Positions 40,575-49,797 of a stretch of DNA of 64,000 nucleotides are shown in pieces. This DNA comes from Streptomyces thermodiastaticus (GTDB taxonomy: Bacteria > Actinomycetota > Actinomycetes > Streptomycetales > Streptomycetaceae), in assembly GCF_014656135.1 (NCBI RefSeq), contig NZ_BNBV01000027.1, forward strand, positions 18,278-82,277, written 5' to 3'. The stretch's first letter is position 1. The number at the start of each line of letters is the position of its first letter. Position numbers and translations under genes: made by a program. The notes below the pieces were generated by a model, which searched no databases, was not told where the DNA came from, and saw only the letters and a program-made list of their open reading frames with translations.

Positions 40575-43192
40575 ACCTGGCCTCCGTCCTGGCCGTAAGG
40601 GTCGTGCGGGTGCGGGGAGTCGAACGCCGAGGGGTGCACCCCGCCGGCTCCGGGGCCCGCCTGGTGCGGGATGAGCGGCTCGGCGGCGGCCGTCTCACCG
40701 GCGCCGGGCGCGGCGTGCCCGGCGACCACCGGGTACTCCGTCTGCCCCGGCAGGCCCGGCTGCTCCGGGTGGCCGAAATCGTTCGCCTGGCCAGGAGGGC
40801 CGGGGTGGCCGAAATCACTCGCCGGATCCGGGTGTTCCGCGTGGCCGGATCCGTTCGCCTGGTCCGGGTGTGCGGGGGGCTCGGTGCCCCCTGTCGTGTC
40901 GTCCGGCTCCTCGGTCTGCTCCGCGTCGGTGTGCTCGGCCGCTGCCTGGGCCTCGCGCTCCGCGACGACCTCCCGCACGGCCTGCAGGACGCCCCGGTAG
41001 CCCGAGCAGCGGCACAGGTTGCCGCACAGCGCCTGACGGGTCTCCAGCTCGGTGGGGGCCGGGTTGCCCTCCAGCAGGTCGTGCACGGTCATCGCCATGC
41101 CGGGCACGCAGAAGCCGCACTGCACCGCGCCGCAGCGGGCGAGCGCCCGCTGCACGTCCGAGGGCTGCCCGTCGACGGCGAGCCCCTCCACGGTGCGGAC
41201 CTCGCTGCCGGCCGCGGTCACCGCCGGCATCAGGCAGGAGGCGACGAGACGGCCGTCGACCTGCACGTTGCAGGCACCGCACTCGCCCTGCGAGCAGCCG
41301 TCCTTGGCCCCGGCGAGCCCGAGGCGCTCACGCAGCACGTACAGCAGCGACTCACCGATCCAGGCGTCCGTGACCGGCCGGTCGACGCCGTTGACGCGCA
41401 GCATGTAGGAGGCGAGCGGGTGCTCGTCCTGCGGGGGCGCGACCGGCTGTTCCTGGGGATCCGGCACGGCCTCCTGCGGGGCCGGGGCCGACTCCTGCGG
41501 GGCCGTCGCTGCTTCCTGCTGCGCGGGGGCCTGCTCCAAGGGCTGTTCCTGCCCGGCGGCCGGCGCGGGCTGCTCCGGGGACGGCTGCGCCTGCTCGAAG
41601 GCCTGCTGCTCCTGCCCGGCGGACTGCGTGGCCTGGTCCGGGGTGGGCTGGGCCTGCTCGGGGGCCTGCTGCTGCGGGGACGGCTGCTCCGCGACCGGCT
41701 GTTCCGGGGACGGCTGCCCGGAGGCCGGGGCGTTCGCGGCGGCGAGCTCCGTGGCCTGCTGCTCGGGCGCCGGAGCAGGGGCAGGGGTCTCGGCGGCTGC
41801 GGGCGCGGCGGCGCCCTCGGCCGCCAGGGGCTGCGCCGGCTGCTCGGCGGCGCCGGTGTCACCGGCGGCTACCGGGTGGGCGGCCACGGGATCCTGGCCC
41901 TGTCCATCGGGGGCGGGGTGCGCGGGGCCGTGTTCCGCGGGCGCGCCGGCCGGCCGCTGGGGTGCCGGGGTTCCCTGTTCGGCGGGCGCGGGTCCTTCCG
42001 CGGGCGCGTCCGCGGGCACGGGTGCCGGGGCGGCCGGTTCGGCGGGGGCAGGCCCGTCGGCCATGGCCGCGTCCGGCACGCGGGCGTCGGCCACGGCGCC
42101 GGCGGACTCGGGCCCGGCAGGCACGGCACCGCCCTGCTCGGGGGTGCCGGGCACGGCCCCGGCGGGCGCGGGTCCGGCGGCCTCGGGCGCACCGGGCACG
42201 GGGTACGCGCCGGAGTGCTGTCCGGGCGCCGCATGTTCCCCGGGCCCGTGCGGCATCGACGGCGCGGCCGCGTCCGTCCCGGCGGCCAGGGCACCGGAGC
42301 CGGCGTCGGAAGGGCCGGGGCCGGTCCCCGGGTCACCGGCCTGCTCGGGCATCGGGGACGCGGCAGGCCGCGGGTAGCCGGAAGGCTCGGGGTAGCCGGA
42401 GGGGGCGCCCTGGTCCGGGTATCCGGCGGCTTCTTGGTGCTCCGCATACCCGGCGGGCTCGGCGTGCTCCGGGTATCCGGCACCGGCGGGCTCGGCGTGC
42501 TGCGGATAAGCGTGCGGCTCCGGCTGCGCGGGGGCCTGTGCCGGCTGTCCCCAGGGCTCGCCTGCCGCCTGGGTGGCCCAGGGTGCGGGGGCGCCGCCGG
42601 GCAGGGTGTCCGGAGCGGTGCCGCCCCACTGCTGCATCAGGGGCGGCGTCGCGAACTCACCCGAATCGTCGGGAAGTTGCCCGTCGGCGACCGGAACCGA
42701 CCACTGCCCGGTCACGTCGTGACCGGTGGCACCGGGGACGGTTCCCTCGTGGCCGGCGACGCCGTGCCCCGCCTGGATGTCCTGCGGGGTCTGGGCCGCC
42801 GGATAGGACCACTGCTGGGTGGCCTCGGGCTCGTAGGTGAACTGGTCGTCCATGCCCGCGCCCGCGCCGGGATGCGTGCCCGGGTAGGCGGCCGCGTCCT
42901 GCGGCAGCGCGCCCGGGTCGGACCACTGCGTCCCCTCGGCGGGCGTGGCCTGGACGTTCCAGGCGGCGGCCGGGTCGGTGGCCGCGTCGGACGCGGACGT
43001 GACCGTTATCTGCGGGGGCACGTAGCCGTGGCCCGGTGCGGCCAGCGGGCTCTGCCCGTTCAGGAGGGCGTCGACGCCCCCCTCGGGCAGGGTCACGAAG
43101 GCGGTGGCGCCGTCGTCGTAGTCGCCCTGGGGCAGCGGGTTCCAGCGCCCGCCGCTGTCCGGCGTCCCCTCCGCGTACTGGTCGTCCGTCAC
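40571..43192 (-). CDS. Molybdenum hydroxylase 2Fe-2S subunit with very long low-complexity N-terminus
   Basis: A protein of 873 residues, of which only about 170 near 600-770 form the expected iron-sulfur subunit. These have CSQGECGACNVQ and a following C in LVASC (first 2Fe-2S cluster), then CGFCVPGM and CGNLCRCSGYRG (second cluster). The first 590 or so residues are rich in Pro, Ala, Gln, Gly and Glu in short repeats (PSPEQP, APAEQ, PEHAEPAG-type). The C-terminal 100 also repeat GHPxxP units. The known subunits are about 160-200 residues, so both extensions are unusual. The start is GTG 43192 overlapping the FAD subunit stop (GTGA). It carries electrons between the molybdenum site and FAD. 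Confidence 0.85.
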   Translation of the reverse strand: MTDDQYAEGTPDSGGRWNPLPQGDYDDGATAFVTLPEGGVDALLNGQSPLAAPGHGYVPPQITVTSASDAATDPAAAWNVQATPAEGTQWSDPGALPQDAAAYPGTHPGAGAGMDDQFTYEPEATQQWSYPAAQTPQDIQAGHGVAGHEGTVPGATGHDVTGQWSVPVADGQLPDDSGEFATPPLMQQWGGTAPDTLPGGAPAPWATQAAGEPWGQPAQAPAQPEPHAYPQHAEPAGAGYPEHAEPAGYAEHQEAAGYPDQGAPSGYPEPSGYPRPAASPMPEQAGDPGTGPGPSDAGSGALAAGTDAAAPSMPHGPGEHAAPGQHSGAYPVPGAPEAAGPAPAGAVPGTPEQGGAVPAGPESAGAVADARVPDAAMADGPAPAEPAAPAPVPADAPAEGPAPAEQGTPAPQRPAGAPAEHGPAHPAPDGQGQDPVAAHPVAAGDTGAAEQPAQPLAAEGAAAPAAAETPAPAPAPEQQATELAAANAPASGQPSPEQPVAEQPSPQQQAPEQAQPTPDQATQSAGQEQQAFEQAQPSPEQPAPAAGQEQPLEQAPAQQEAATAPQESAPAPQEAVPDPQEQPVAPPQDEHPLASYMLRVNGVDRPVTDAWIGESLLYVLRERLGLAGAKDGCSQGECGACNVQVDGRLVASCLMPAVTAAGSEVRTVEGLAVDGQPSDVQRALARCGAVQCGFCVPGMAMTVHDLLEGNPAPTELETRQALCGNLCRCSGYRGVLQAVREVVAEREAQAAAEHTDAEQTEEPDDTTGGTEPPAHPDQANGSGHAEHPDPASDFGHPGPPGQANDFGHPEQPGLPGQTEYPVVAGHAAPGAGETAAAEPLIPHQAGPGAGGVHPSAFDSPHPHDPYGQDGGQV

Positions 43193-44082
43193 GACAGCGC
43201 CCTCCCCAGTGCTCGTCGGGCCAGCGCGGCGACGGTGCGCCGCAGGTGCAGTACGGCGGGCGAAAGCTGCTGCACGGAGCCGTCCTCCGCCGGGGCCGGA
43301 TCGGGGATGCAGGCCGCGGCGACGTACTCGCCGAAGGCGTGCAGCGCCTCCGGGACGATCGCGCGGTCGTTGTCCCAGTCGATGAGCTGGGCCACCCACT
43401 GCTCGGCGTCCAGGGGCCGCAGCGGCATCGGCGCTATGGCGCCCACCGCGCAGCGCACACCGCGCCGGGCCGGGTCGAGGACCAGCGCCACGGAGGCGAC
43501 CGCGCGGCCCGGTCCGGTGCGGCCGGTGGCCTTCAGGAAGACCTGCGGGGCGTGCAGCAGCGGAACGCGCACGTAGCCGATCAGTTCGCCGGCGCGCAGC
43601 ATCTCCACACCGGCCAGCAGGTGCGAGACGGGGATCTCCCGGCGGGCGTCGCCCGGGCCCGCGATGATCAGCGTGGCCTCCAGGGCGGCGAGGACCGGCA
43701 GCGCGTCCCCGGTGGGAGCGGCCGAGGCGATGTTGCCGCCGAGGGTGCCCGCGTTGCGGATGTGCGGGGGGCCCGCGGCGCGCGCGGCCGCGGCCAGCGC
43801 CGGGATCAGGGCGGCGAAGTCGGGGCGGCCCATGCGGGCGTGGGTCAGTCCGGCGCCGAGCAGCGCGTGCCCGTCCTGGTACTGCCAGCTGCGGATCTCG
43901 CTGATCCGGCCGAGGCCGACCAGCGCGGTCGGCCTGAGCTGACCGGAGTTGACCGCGGCCATGAGGTCGGTGCCGCCCGCGACCGGTACGGCGGCCGGCA
44001 CGGCGGTCAGTGCCGCGACGGCCTCGTCCAGCGTCGTGGGCAGCGTGACGGCCTGCCCCGCCTGCGGTGCGTGCGTGGTCAA
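43189..44082 (-). CDS. Molybdenum hydroxylase FAD-binding subunit
   Basis: A 297-residue medium subunit of the xanthine dehydrogenase type. The FAD motif AVPVAGGTDLMAAVNSGQLRP and the second motif HIRNAGTLGGNIASAAPTGD are diagnostic, and LRPLDAEQWVAQL belongs to the C-terminal CO_deh_flav_C region. It passes electrons from the 2Fe-2S clusters to NAD or another acceptor. The TTG at 44082 is chosen as start since GGAAGGGG lies eight bases upstream and no better start is near the family N-terminus (VTLPTTLDEAV). Subunit order FAD, FeS, Mo with four-base overlaps indicates one operon. Confidence 0.88.
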   Translation of the reverse strand: MTTHAPQAGQAVTLPTTLDEAVAALTAVPAAVPVAGGTDLMAAVNSGQLRPTALVGLGRISEIRSWQYQDGHALLGAGLTHARMGRPDFAALIPALAAAARAAGPPHIRNAGTLGGNIASAAPTGDALPVLAALEATLIIAGPGDARREIPVSHLLAGVEMLRAGELIGYVRVPLLHAPQVFLKATGRTGPGRAVASVALVLDPARRGVRCAVGAIAPMPLRPLDAEQWVAQLIDWDNDRAIVPEALHAFGEYVAAACIPDPAPAEDGSVQQLSPAVLHLRRTVAALARRALGRALS

Positions 44083-44387
44083 CCCGGCTGCCCCTTCCCG
44101 CTGCCCCACTGGTCCCACCCGTGCCGTACGGTACGGCCTGACAGGGCGGACGTGGCAACTCTGGCACATCTTCGCAGGGGTCCGGGACACGGGGCCGCCG
44201 GGTGAGGTTCGCCCACCTCATCGGGGAGTCTGCGGTTTTGGCACACCATCACCGATGCGAGCGAATTACTACGGTTCGCTGGTTCTTGCGGGTTTTTCCA
44301 GCAGTCAGTTCGAGACAACGGGAGGAACGGTACCTTCCGCGGCCGGCCGGTCACCGTGTGGCCGGTGCCGCGCCAGCACCGGCCCGC
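44083..44387. other. Gap between hexosaminidase end and the FAD subunit
   Basis: About 305 bases. The operon promoter for the molybdenum hydroxylase should be here; an A/T-richer patch is at 44230-44310, with no obvious -35/-10 pair on the minus strand. A short plus-strand open frame from 44254 is not supported by codon use beyond 30 codons. I cannot assign anything firm. Confidence 0.35.
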
Positions 44388-46082
44388 TCACCGCGCCGGC
44401 GGCGTCCCTTCGACGGGACGGCCGGGGACACCGGGGCGCCGCTGCCAGGGCAGCGGCCCGGTGGGCGGCCGGTAGGCGACGCCGAGCCCGTCCAGGCGCC
44501 GGTAGTGGGTCCGCATCCGCCGTTCGAAACCGGCGAAGTCCCGCCGCTCAGGGGCCGGCAGGGCGCTCCAGGCCACCTCGGCGAAGGCGGCCAGCCGCGG
44601 GAAGGCCTGGTAGTCGAGGCGGGCGGCGTCCTCCGTCACCTCGGTCCACAGGTTGGCCTGGGTGCCCAGCACATGGCGGGCCTGACCGGCGTCGAGCCCG
44701 TCCGGGACCGGCTCGAAGCGGTAGACGTCCTCCAGGGTGCGGACGTACCCGATCGGCACCGGCTCGTCGGCGCCCGTGTCCTGCCGGTGGTCCAAGTACA
44801 CGTGCTGCTCGGGGCACATGACGACGTCGTGCCCGGCCCGTGCGGCGGCGATCCCGCCGGCGTAGCCGCGCCAGGAGGACACCGCCGCCCCGGGGGTCAG
44901 GCCGGTTGCCGCCCCCGGGCCGCCGTCCGGTCCGGTGCCGCCGGCCGTCCGGACCCCCTCCAGGATCTCGTCCCAGCCGATGAGCCGGCGTCCGCGCGCG
45001 GCGAGCCAGGTGTCGAAGTGGCCGATGAACCAGGCCTGGAGTTCCTCCTCGCCGGACAGGCCGAGTTCGGCGATCCGGGCCTGCGCGGCGGGCGAGGCAC
45101 GCCACTGCTCCTTGGGGCACTCGTCGCCGCCGAGGTGCACGAAGGCCGAGAACCGCCCGGCGTGCGCGGGGAAGAGGTCGAGCACCTCTTCTAGGACGTT
45201 CTCGTAGAAGCGCAGGGTGGTGTCCGTGGGCGCGAGGACGTTCCTGCTGATGCCCCAGTCGTCCCAGACGGTGAGGGCGGCGGTGTCGACGACGTCGGTG
45301 TTGCCGAGTTCCGGGTAGGCGGCGATGGCGGCCTGGGAGTGCCCGGGGACGTCGATCTCGGGGACGACGGTGATGTGCCGCTCGGCGGCGTAGGCGACGA
45401 TCTCCCGGATGTCGTCCTGGGTGTAGTAGCCGCCGTGCGGCTTCTCCTCCCACAGCGGGGAGGCGCGGTGGCCGAACCGGCTGCGGGCGCGCCAGGAGGC
45501 GATCTCGGTCAGGTGCGGGTACCGCAGGATCTCGATGCGCCAGCCCTGGTCGTCCGTCAGGTGCAGATGCAGGACGTTGAGTTTGTGGGCGGCCATCAGG
45601 TCGAGGTAGCGCAGCACCCCGTCCTTGGGCAGGAAGTGCCGGGCGACGTCCAGCAGCAGGCCGCGCCAGCGGAAGCGGGGGGCGTCCTCGACGACCTGGG
45701 CCGGGACCGCGCGGACGGCTTCGGGGCGTACGGGGGCGCGGCGGAAGGCGTCCGGACCGAGCAGCTGGCGCAGGGTCTGCGCGCCCCAGAAGACCCCGGC
45801 CGCATCGCCGCCGCATATCTCCGCGTCACGGCCGGTGACCGTGAGCCGGTAGCCCTCGGGCTCGAGGGTGTCGTCCAGGCGCAGCCGCAGCACGCCCGGC
45901 GCGTCCTCGCCTGCGGCCGGCGGCAGCGGCAGGCCGAGGGCGGGGCCGAGCACCGCGCGCAGCCAGCGGGCGGTGGTGTCCGTGCCGGGGGCGGCCCACA
46001 CGGTGGTGTCCGCGCCGAAGCGGAACACGTCCGGTGCGGCGGCGCCCTGGGCGGCGCGCGGCGCCGGGATCACATCGGTCAT
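44388..46082 (-). CDS. GH20 beta-N-acetylhexosaminidase
   Basis: A 564-residue glycoside hydrolase that removes terminal GlcNAc from chitobiose and similar sugars. The N-terminal GH20b-like domain precedes the catalytic barrel with FRWRGLLLDVARHFLPKDGVLRYLDLMAAHKLNVLHLHLTDDQGWR, PEIDVPGHSQAAIAAYPEL and the catalytic Asp-Glu pair in HLGGDECPKEQW. WDEIL and QANLWTE line the sugar site. No signal peptide is evident (MTDVIPAPRAAQ), so it is probably intracellular. In the same neighbourhood as the GlcNAc PTS it could process imported chitobiose; no dre site was found upstream. Confidence 0.93.
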   Translation of the reverse strand: MTDVIPAPRAAQGAAAPDVFRFGADTTVWAAPGTDTTARWLRAVLGPALGLPLPPAAGEDAPGVLRLRLDDTLEPEGYRLTVTGRDAEICGGDAAGVFWGAQTLRQLLGPDAFRRAPVRPEAVRAVPAQVVEDAPRFRWRGLLLDVARHFLPKDGVLRYLDLMAAHKLNVLHLHLTDDQGWRIEILRYPHLTEIASWRARSRFGHRASPLWEEKPHGGYYTQDDIREIVAYAAERHITVVPEIDVPGHSQAAIAAYPELGNTDVVDTAALTVWDDWGISRNVLAPTDTTLRFYENVLEEVLDLFPAHAGRFSAFVHLGGDECPKEQWRASPAAQARIAELGLSGEEELQAWFIGHFDTWLAARGRRLIGWDEILEGVRTAGGTGPDGGPGAATGLTPGAAVSSWRGYAGGIAAARAGHDVVMCPEQHVYLDHRQDTGADEPVPIGYVRTLEDVYRFEPVPDGLDAGQARHVLGTQANLWTEVTEDAARLDYQAFPRLAAFAEVAWSALPAPERRDFAGFERRMRTHYRRLDGLGVAYRPPTGPLPWQRRPGVPGRPVEGTPPAR

Positions 46083-46321
46083 GGCAGCCCTTCCCGTGGC
46101 GGCAGCGGCTCCCGGGCGGGGGCCGCAGGGCCATGGGTAGCGCCGCGGTCGCCGCGGTGCAATCGCCGTTGCACATGCTGCGCACGCCCGGGGACGGCCC
46201 AGGCCCCCGGGGGCGTGCGAGAGGGCGTCCTCGGGGGCCTGGTGCGGGCTGCTGCCGCCGCTGCCGGGCGGTGAGCGGGCCGTCCGGCGACGTGACCGCC
46301 GCCGGAGCCGGCAGGGCGCGG

Positions 46322-46375
46322 ATCCGGCGGGTCACCGTCCGCGGCGGTATCCGGCGGGTCACCGTCCGCGGCGGG
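46322..46375. repeat. Tandem 27-bp repeat ending at the DUF3039 stop
   Basis: Two copies (46322-46348 and 46349-46375) are identical except for the last base (T or G). They abut the stop codon of the minus-strand DUF3039 gene, so they could belong to its 3' end. No function is apparent. Confidence 0.7.
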
Positions 46376-46651
46376 TCACTTCTTGTCGTCGCCCTCGCCG
46401 CCGCTGCCCATGGAGTCGTAGATCTCCTTGCACAGCGGGCACACCGGGTACTTCTTCGGGTCGCGGCCGGGCACCCACACCTTGCCGCACAGCGCCACGA
46501 CGGGGGTGCCGTCCAGGGCGCTCGCCATGATCTTGTCCTTCTGGACGTAGTGGGCGAAACGCTCGTGGTCGCCGTCGCCGTGGGACACCTGCGGTGTCGG
46601 CTCTACGAGTGTCCCCGTACCAGTCCCGCGCTCGGGCTCGAGAGTGCTCAT
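46376..46651 (-). CDS. DUF3039 protein, small zinc-ribbon-like
   Basis: A 91-residue DUF3039 protein. The core has HERFAHYVQKDKIMASALDGTPVVALCGKVWVPGRDPKKYPVCPLCKEIYDSM, with Cys residues in LCGKVW and VCPLC that suggest a small metal site. The family is universal in actinobacteria and of unknown role. A cytoplasmic, monomeric protein is expected. The gene is between a hexosaminidase and the YqgE gene. Confidence 0.88.
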   Translation of the reverse strand: MSTLEPERGTGTGTLVEPTPQVSHGDGDHERFAHYVQKDKIMASALDGTPVVALCGKVWVPGRDPKKYPVCPLCKEIYDSMGSGGEGDDKK

Positions 46652-46739
46652 ACCGCAAGGGTACTGAAGCGCACGGGCTTCGGGCCCGGTCCCGGTGGGT
46701 GCGCCCTCCGGCCGGTGGACGCACGGTCCGGGCAGGCCC

Positions 46740-47309
46740 TCAGTTGAGCGACGGGTCGTCGGGATACGTGGCGACCATCGCCAGTTCGTTGCGCTGCCGG
46801 CGCAGCACGGAGCGCCAGAGTTTCTCCGGGGCGGGCGAGGAGACGTCGCCGGGTTCGGACTCCACGACGTACCACGCGCCCTCCACCAGCTCGTCCTCCA
46901 GCTGGCCGGGGCCCCAGCCGGCGTATCCGGCGAAGATCCGCAGCGAGCCCACCGCCGAGGCGAGCAGCTCCGGCGGGGCCTCCAGGTCGACCAGGCCGAT
47001 CGCGCCGTGCACCCGGCGCCAGCCGAGCGGGGCCTCCCCCGTCGCGCCGCCCGGGATCACGGCCACGCCGAGCGCGGAGTCCAGCGAGACCGGGCCGCCC
47101 TGGAAGACCACGCCGGGTTCTCCTGCGAGGTCGGCCCAGCCCTCCAGGATGTCGCCGACGCCCACGGGGGTGGGGCGGTTGAGGACGACACCGAGGGAGC
47201 CCTCCTCGTCGTGGTCGAGGAGGAGCACCACCGCACGGTCGAAGTTCGGGTCCGCCAGGGCGGGAGTGGCCACGAGCAGCCGCCCTGTGAGCGAGGACAC
47301 CTCGGTCAT
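46740..47309 (-). CDS. YqgE/AlgH family protein
   Basis: A 189-residue protein of the YqgE/AlgH family. It has SLTGRLLVATPALADPNFDRAVVLLLDHDEEGSLGVVLNRPTP at the start and YAGWGPGQLEDELVEGAWYVV in the middle, both diagnostic. AlgH affects exopolysaccharide genes in Pseudomonas, but no molecular activity is established. The start is ATG 47309 or the ATG three codons upstream (47318). Homologues start MTEVSSLTG, so 47309 is used. Confidence 0.9.
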   Translation of the reverse strand: MTEVSSLTGRLLVATPALADPNFDRAVVLLLDHDEEGSLGVVLNRPTPVGVGDILEGWADLAGEPGVVFQGGPVSLDSALGVAVIPGGATGEAPLGWRRVHGAIGLVDLEAPPELLASAVGSLRIFAGYAGWGPGQLEDELVEGAWYVVESEPGDVSSPAPEKLWRSVLRRQRNELAMVATYPDDPSLN

Positions 47310-47616
47310 GCCAGACATGATCCCGCATCTTCCCCCGCTCTGGGGAGCCGACCGGGCTGGCGGAGTGAGGCCGGCACCGACGCACGGAAGCGTCACCGGC
47401 GCACGGCCGCGGGGCGGCCGCAGAGCGGTGACCCGCTGTGCCCGCCGCCCGACGGTTCGTGTTGTGACACAGCCATGACGTTCGGTCCGTGCTCGGGCGT
47501 ACTTCTATCGGGTGCGCGGAGATTACTCTGATCCTCCGGCCCCTGCCCGACATCCCGGCGCGGAAATCGAGAGATATCGGCCGTAATCCTGCCCACCTCA
47601 TCGGAACGCGAGATAC
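47310..47616. other. Divergent gap, YqgE and murA
   Basis: About 307 bases between divergent genes. No gene is seen. GTGTTGTGACACA near 47459-47471 is a short imperfect dyad. A murA promoter should lie here, but I cannot define its boxes. Confidence 0.35.
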
Positions 47617-48957
47617 ATGAGCGTCAACGACGATGTCCTGCTGGTCCATGGCGGAACCCCGCTGCAGGGCGAGATCCGGGTCCGCGGTGCGAAGAACCTC
47701 GTGCCGAAGGCGATGGTCGCCGCTCTGCTCGGCAGTGAGCCAAGTCGCCTGCGCAACGTTCCGGACATCCGTGACGTGCGGGTCGTACGCGGCCTGCTCC
47801 AGCTGCACGGCGTGACGGTCCGCCCGGGTGACGAGCCGGGCGAACTGGTGCTCGACCCGACGCGGGTGGAGCGCGCCAACGTGGCCGACATCGATGCCCA
47901 CGCCGGCTCCAGCCGCATCCCGATCCTCTTCTGCGGCCCGCTGTTGCACCGGCTGGGCCATGCGTTCATACCGGGCCTGGGCGGCTGCGACATCGGCGGC
48001 CGGCCGATCGACTTCCACTTCGACGTGCTGCGCAAGTTCGGCGCGGTCATCGAGAAACGGGCCGACGGACAGTACCTGGAGGCCCCGAAGGGGCTGCGCG
48101 GCACCAAGATCCGGCTGCCGTACCCGTCCGTCGGCGCCACCGAGCAGGTGCTGCTGACGGCCGTACTGGCCGAGGGCGTCACGGAGTTGTCCAACGCGGC
48201 CGTCGAGCCGGAGATCGAGGACCTGATCTGCGTGCTGCAGAAGATGGGCGCGATCATCGCGATGGACACCGACCGCACCATCCGCATCACCGGCGTGGAC
48301 AAGCTGCGCGGCTTCACCCACCGGGCCATCCCGGACCGGCTGGAGGCGGCGTCCTGGGCGTCGGCGGCGCTGGCGACCGAGGGCGACATCTATGTGCGCG
48401 GCGCCCAGCAGCGGTCGATGATGACGTTCCTGAACACCTACCGGAAGGTGGGCGGTGCCTTCGAGATCGACGACGAGGGCATCCGGTTCTGGCACCCCGG
48501 CGGGCAGTTGACGTCCATCGCGCTGGAGACGGACGTGCACCCCGGCTTCCAGACCGACTGGCAGCAGCCGCTGGTGGTGGCCCTCACCCAGGCCACCGGC
48601 CTGTCGATCATCCACGAGACGGTGTACGAGTCCCGTCTCGGCTTCACCTCCGCGCTGAACCAGATGGGCGCGCACATCCAGCTGTACCGCGAGTGCCTGG
48701 GCGGCTCCGACTGCCGGTTCGGCCAGCGCAACTTCCTGCACTCCGCGGTGGTGTCGGGCCCGACCCGGCTGCAGGGCGGCGACCTGGTCATCCCGGACCT
48801 GCGCGGCGGTTTCTCCTACCTGATCGCGGCGCTGGCCGCGCAGGGCACCTCCCGCGTCCACGGCATCGACCTGATCAACCGCGGCTACGAGAATTTCATG
48901 GAGAAGCTCGTGGACCTGGGCGCCAAGGTGGAGCTGCCCGGCCAGACGCTGGGCTGA
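47617..48957 (+). CDS. murA: UDP-N-acetylglucosamine 1-carboxyvinyltransferase MurA
   Basis: A 446-residue enzyme that moves enolpyruvate from PEP to UDP-GlcNAc, the first committed step of peptidoglycan synthesis. The N-terminal LQGEIRVRGAKNLVPKAM holds the catalytic Lys and Asn, and Cys124 in LGGCDIGGRP is the fosfomycin-sensitive cysteine, so intrinsic fosfomycin resistance by Cys-to-Asp change is not expected. RAIPDRLEAASWASAAL and DLRGGFSYLIAALAA are later family motifs. The length is normal. It converges on the HU gene with a shared strong terminator. Confidence 0.96.
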   Translation: MSVNDDVLLVHGGTPLQGEIRVRGAKNLVPKAMVAALLGSEPSRLRNVPDIRDVRVVRGLLQLHGVTVRPGDEPGELVLDPTRVERANVADIDAHAGSSRIPILFCGPLLHRLGHAFIPGLGGCDIGGRPIDFHFDVLRKFGAVIEKRADGQYLEAPKGLRGTKIRLPYPSVGATEQVLLTAVLAEGVTELSNAAVEPEIEDLICVLQKMGAIIAMDTDRTIRITGVDKLRGFTHRAIPDRLEAASWASAALATEGDIYVRGAQQRSMMTFLNTYRKVGGAFEIDDEGIRFWHPGGQLTSIALETDVHPGFQTDWQQPLVVALTQATGLSIIHETVYESRLGFTSALNQMGAHIQLYRECLGGSDCRFGQRNFLHSAVVSGPTRLQGGDLVIPDLRGGFSYLIAALAAQGTSRVHGIDLINRGYENFMEKLVDLGAKVELPGQTLG

Positions 48958-49056
48958 CGGGCACCGCGGGTCCGGTCCGGGCCCGGGCGGTGCCCGAGGC
49001 CCGGTCGGGACGGTCCCGGCACGGGGCACGGGCAAGCGTCTGAGGCGCCGACGACG

Positions 49057-49089
49057 ACGGGGCGGCCCCCCAGGAGGGGGCCGCCCCGC
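49057..49089. terminator. Bidirectional terminator between murA and hup
   Basis: A perfect stem of 12-13 bp (49058-49070 with 49076-49088) around a 5-base loop lies 100 bases past murA and 63 bases past the HU stop on the other strand. It is GC-rich with no T tract. Confidence 0.75.
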
Positions 49090-49150
49090 TGACGTTGTGA
49101 TCGGCCCTAGCGGGCCGCGTCGGCCGTCCCGTGGCGCACCGGCGGCACGG

Positions 49151-49432
49151 TCAGTTGCCCTTGGCGGCTTCCTTGAGCTTGCTGCCCGCGGACACCTTCA
49201 CGCTGTAGCCGGCCGGGATCTGGATCGGCTCGCCCGTCTGCGGGTTACGGGCGGTGCGAGCGGCACGGTGGGTGCGCTCGAAGGTGAGGAAGCCAGGGAT
49301 GGTGACCTTCTCGTCCCCCTTGGAGACGATGTCGCCGACGATGTCGGCGAACGCGGCCAGCACGGCGTCGGCGTCCTTGCGGGTCACCTCGGCGCGTTCG
49401 GCCAGCGCGGCCACCAGCTCACTGCGGTTCAT
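49151..49432 (-). CDS. hup: HU-family DNA-binding protein
   Basis: A 93-residue histone-like protein. The pattern MNRSELVAALAERAEVTRKDADAVLAAFADIV at the start, and FLTFERTHRAARTARNPQTGEPIQIPA containing the DNA-gripping proline arm, are typical of HU. It bends and compacts the nucleoid. GGGAG lies six bases before the ATG. This is the short HU of streptomycetes, without the lysine-rich C-terminal extension of HupS. Symbol hupA would apply by position. Confidence 0.95.
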   Translation of the reverse strand: MNRSELVAALAERAEVTRKDADAVLAAFADIVGDIVSKGDEKVTIPGFLTFERTHRAARTARNPQTGEPIQIPAGYSVKVSAGSKLKEAAKGN

Positions 49433-49797
49433 GTTGTTACTCCCAAGTTCTTCTTGCCATTGCGGCGTGCCACGCGGCGAAGCCGCATGTTGGGCCAGCG
49501 AAGCCGATGCTGCCAGGGTCCTCGGTCGGTCCCCGGACCGGGTCCCTCGTCAGACCCTCGCGCCCAGGGAGGCATCCTGCCTCCACCTGCGGCGGGAAAG
49601 CCAATCCGGCACCCGTTGGAGTCGTGAGAACACCCGTGGGAGTCACACGAAGAGAGGGCTTGCCGCATGCGCCACGGCAGGGCGCGTCCCTGACGACGCG
49701 TATGCGGACGCGTCGGTTCCGGGCCGCACCGTGGCGATCATCACGCCCGGTACGGCCCGTGGCCGCCCCTGTGAGCGGCCGGCGTGCGCGGGCCAGG
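49433..49797. other. Gap upstream of hup
   Basis: About 365 bases. No gene is seen; open frames here are short and badly biased. On the minus strand it should include the hup promoter and leader, which contains ATGCGGCTTCGCCGCGTGGC and can fold into small hairpins. I do not see a terminator for the malic enzyme gene. Confidence 0.35.

Noticed and set aside
44254..44387. Small plus-strand gene in the hexosaminidase-FAD subunit gap
   Set aside because: The frame is open but turns into a translation antisense to the hexosaminidase gene and has no ribosome site.
47987..47989. Fosfomycin-resistant MurA (Cys to Asp change)
   Set aside because: The catalytic cysteine is present in GGCDIGGRP at residue 124.
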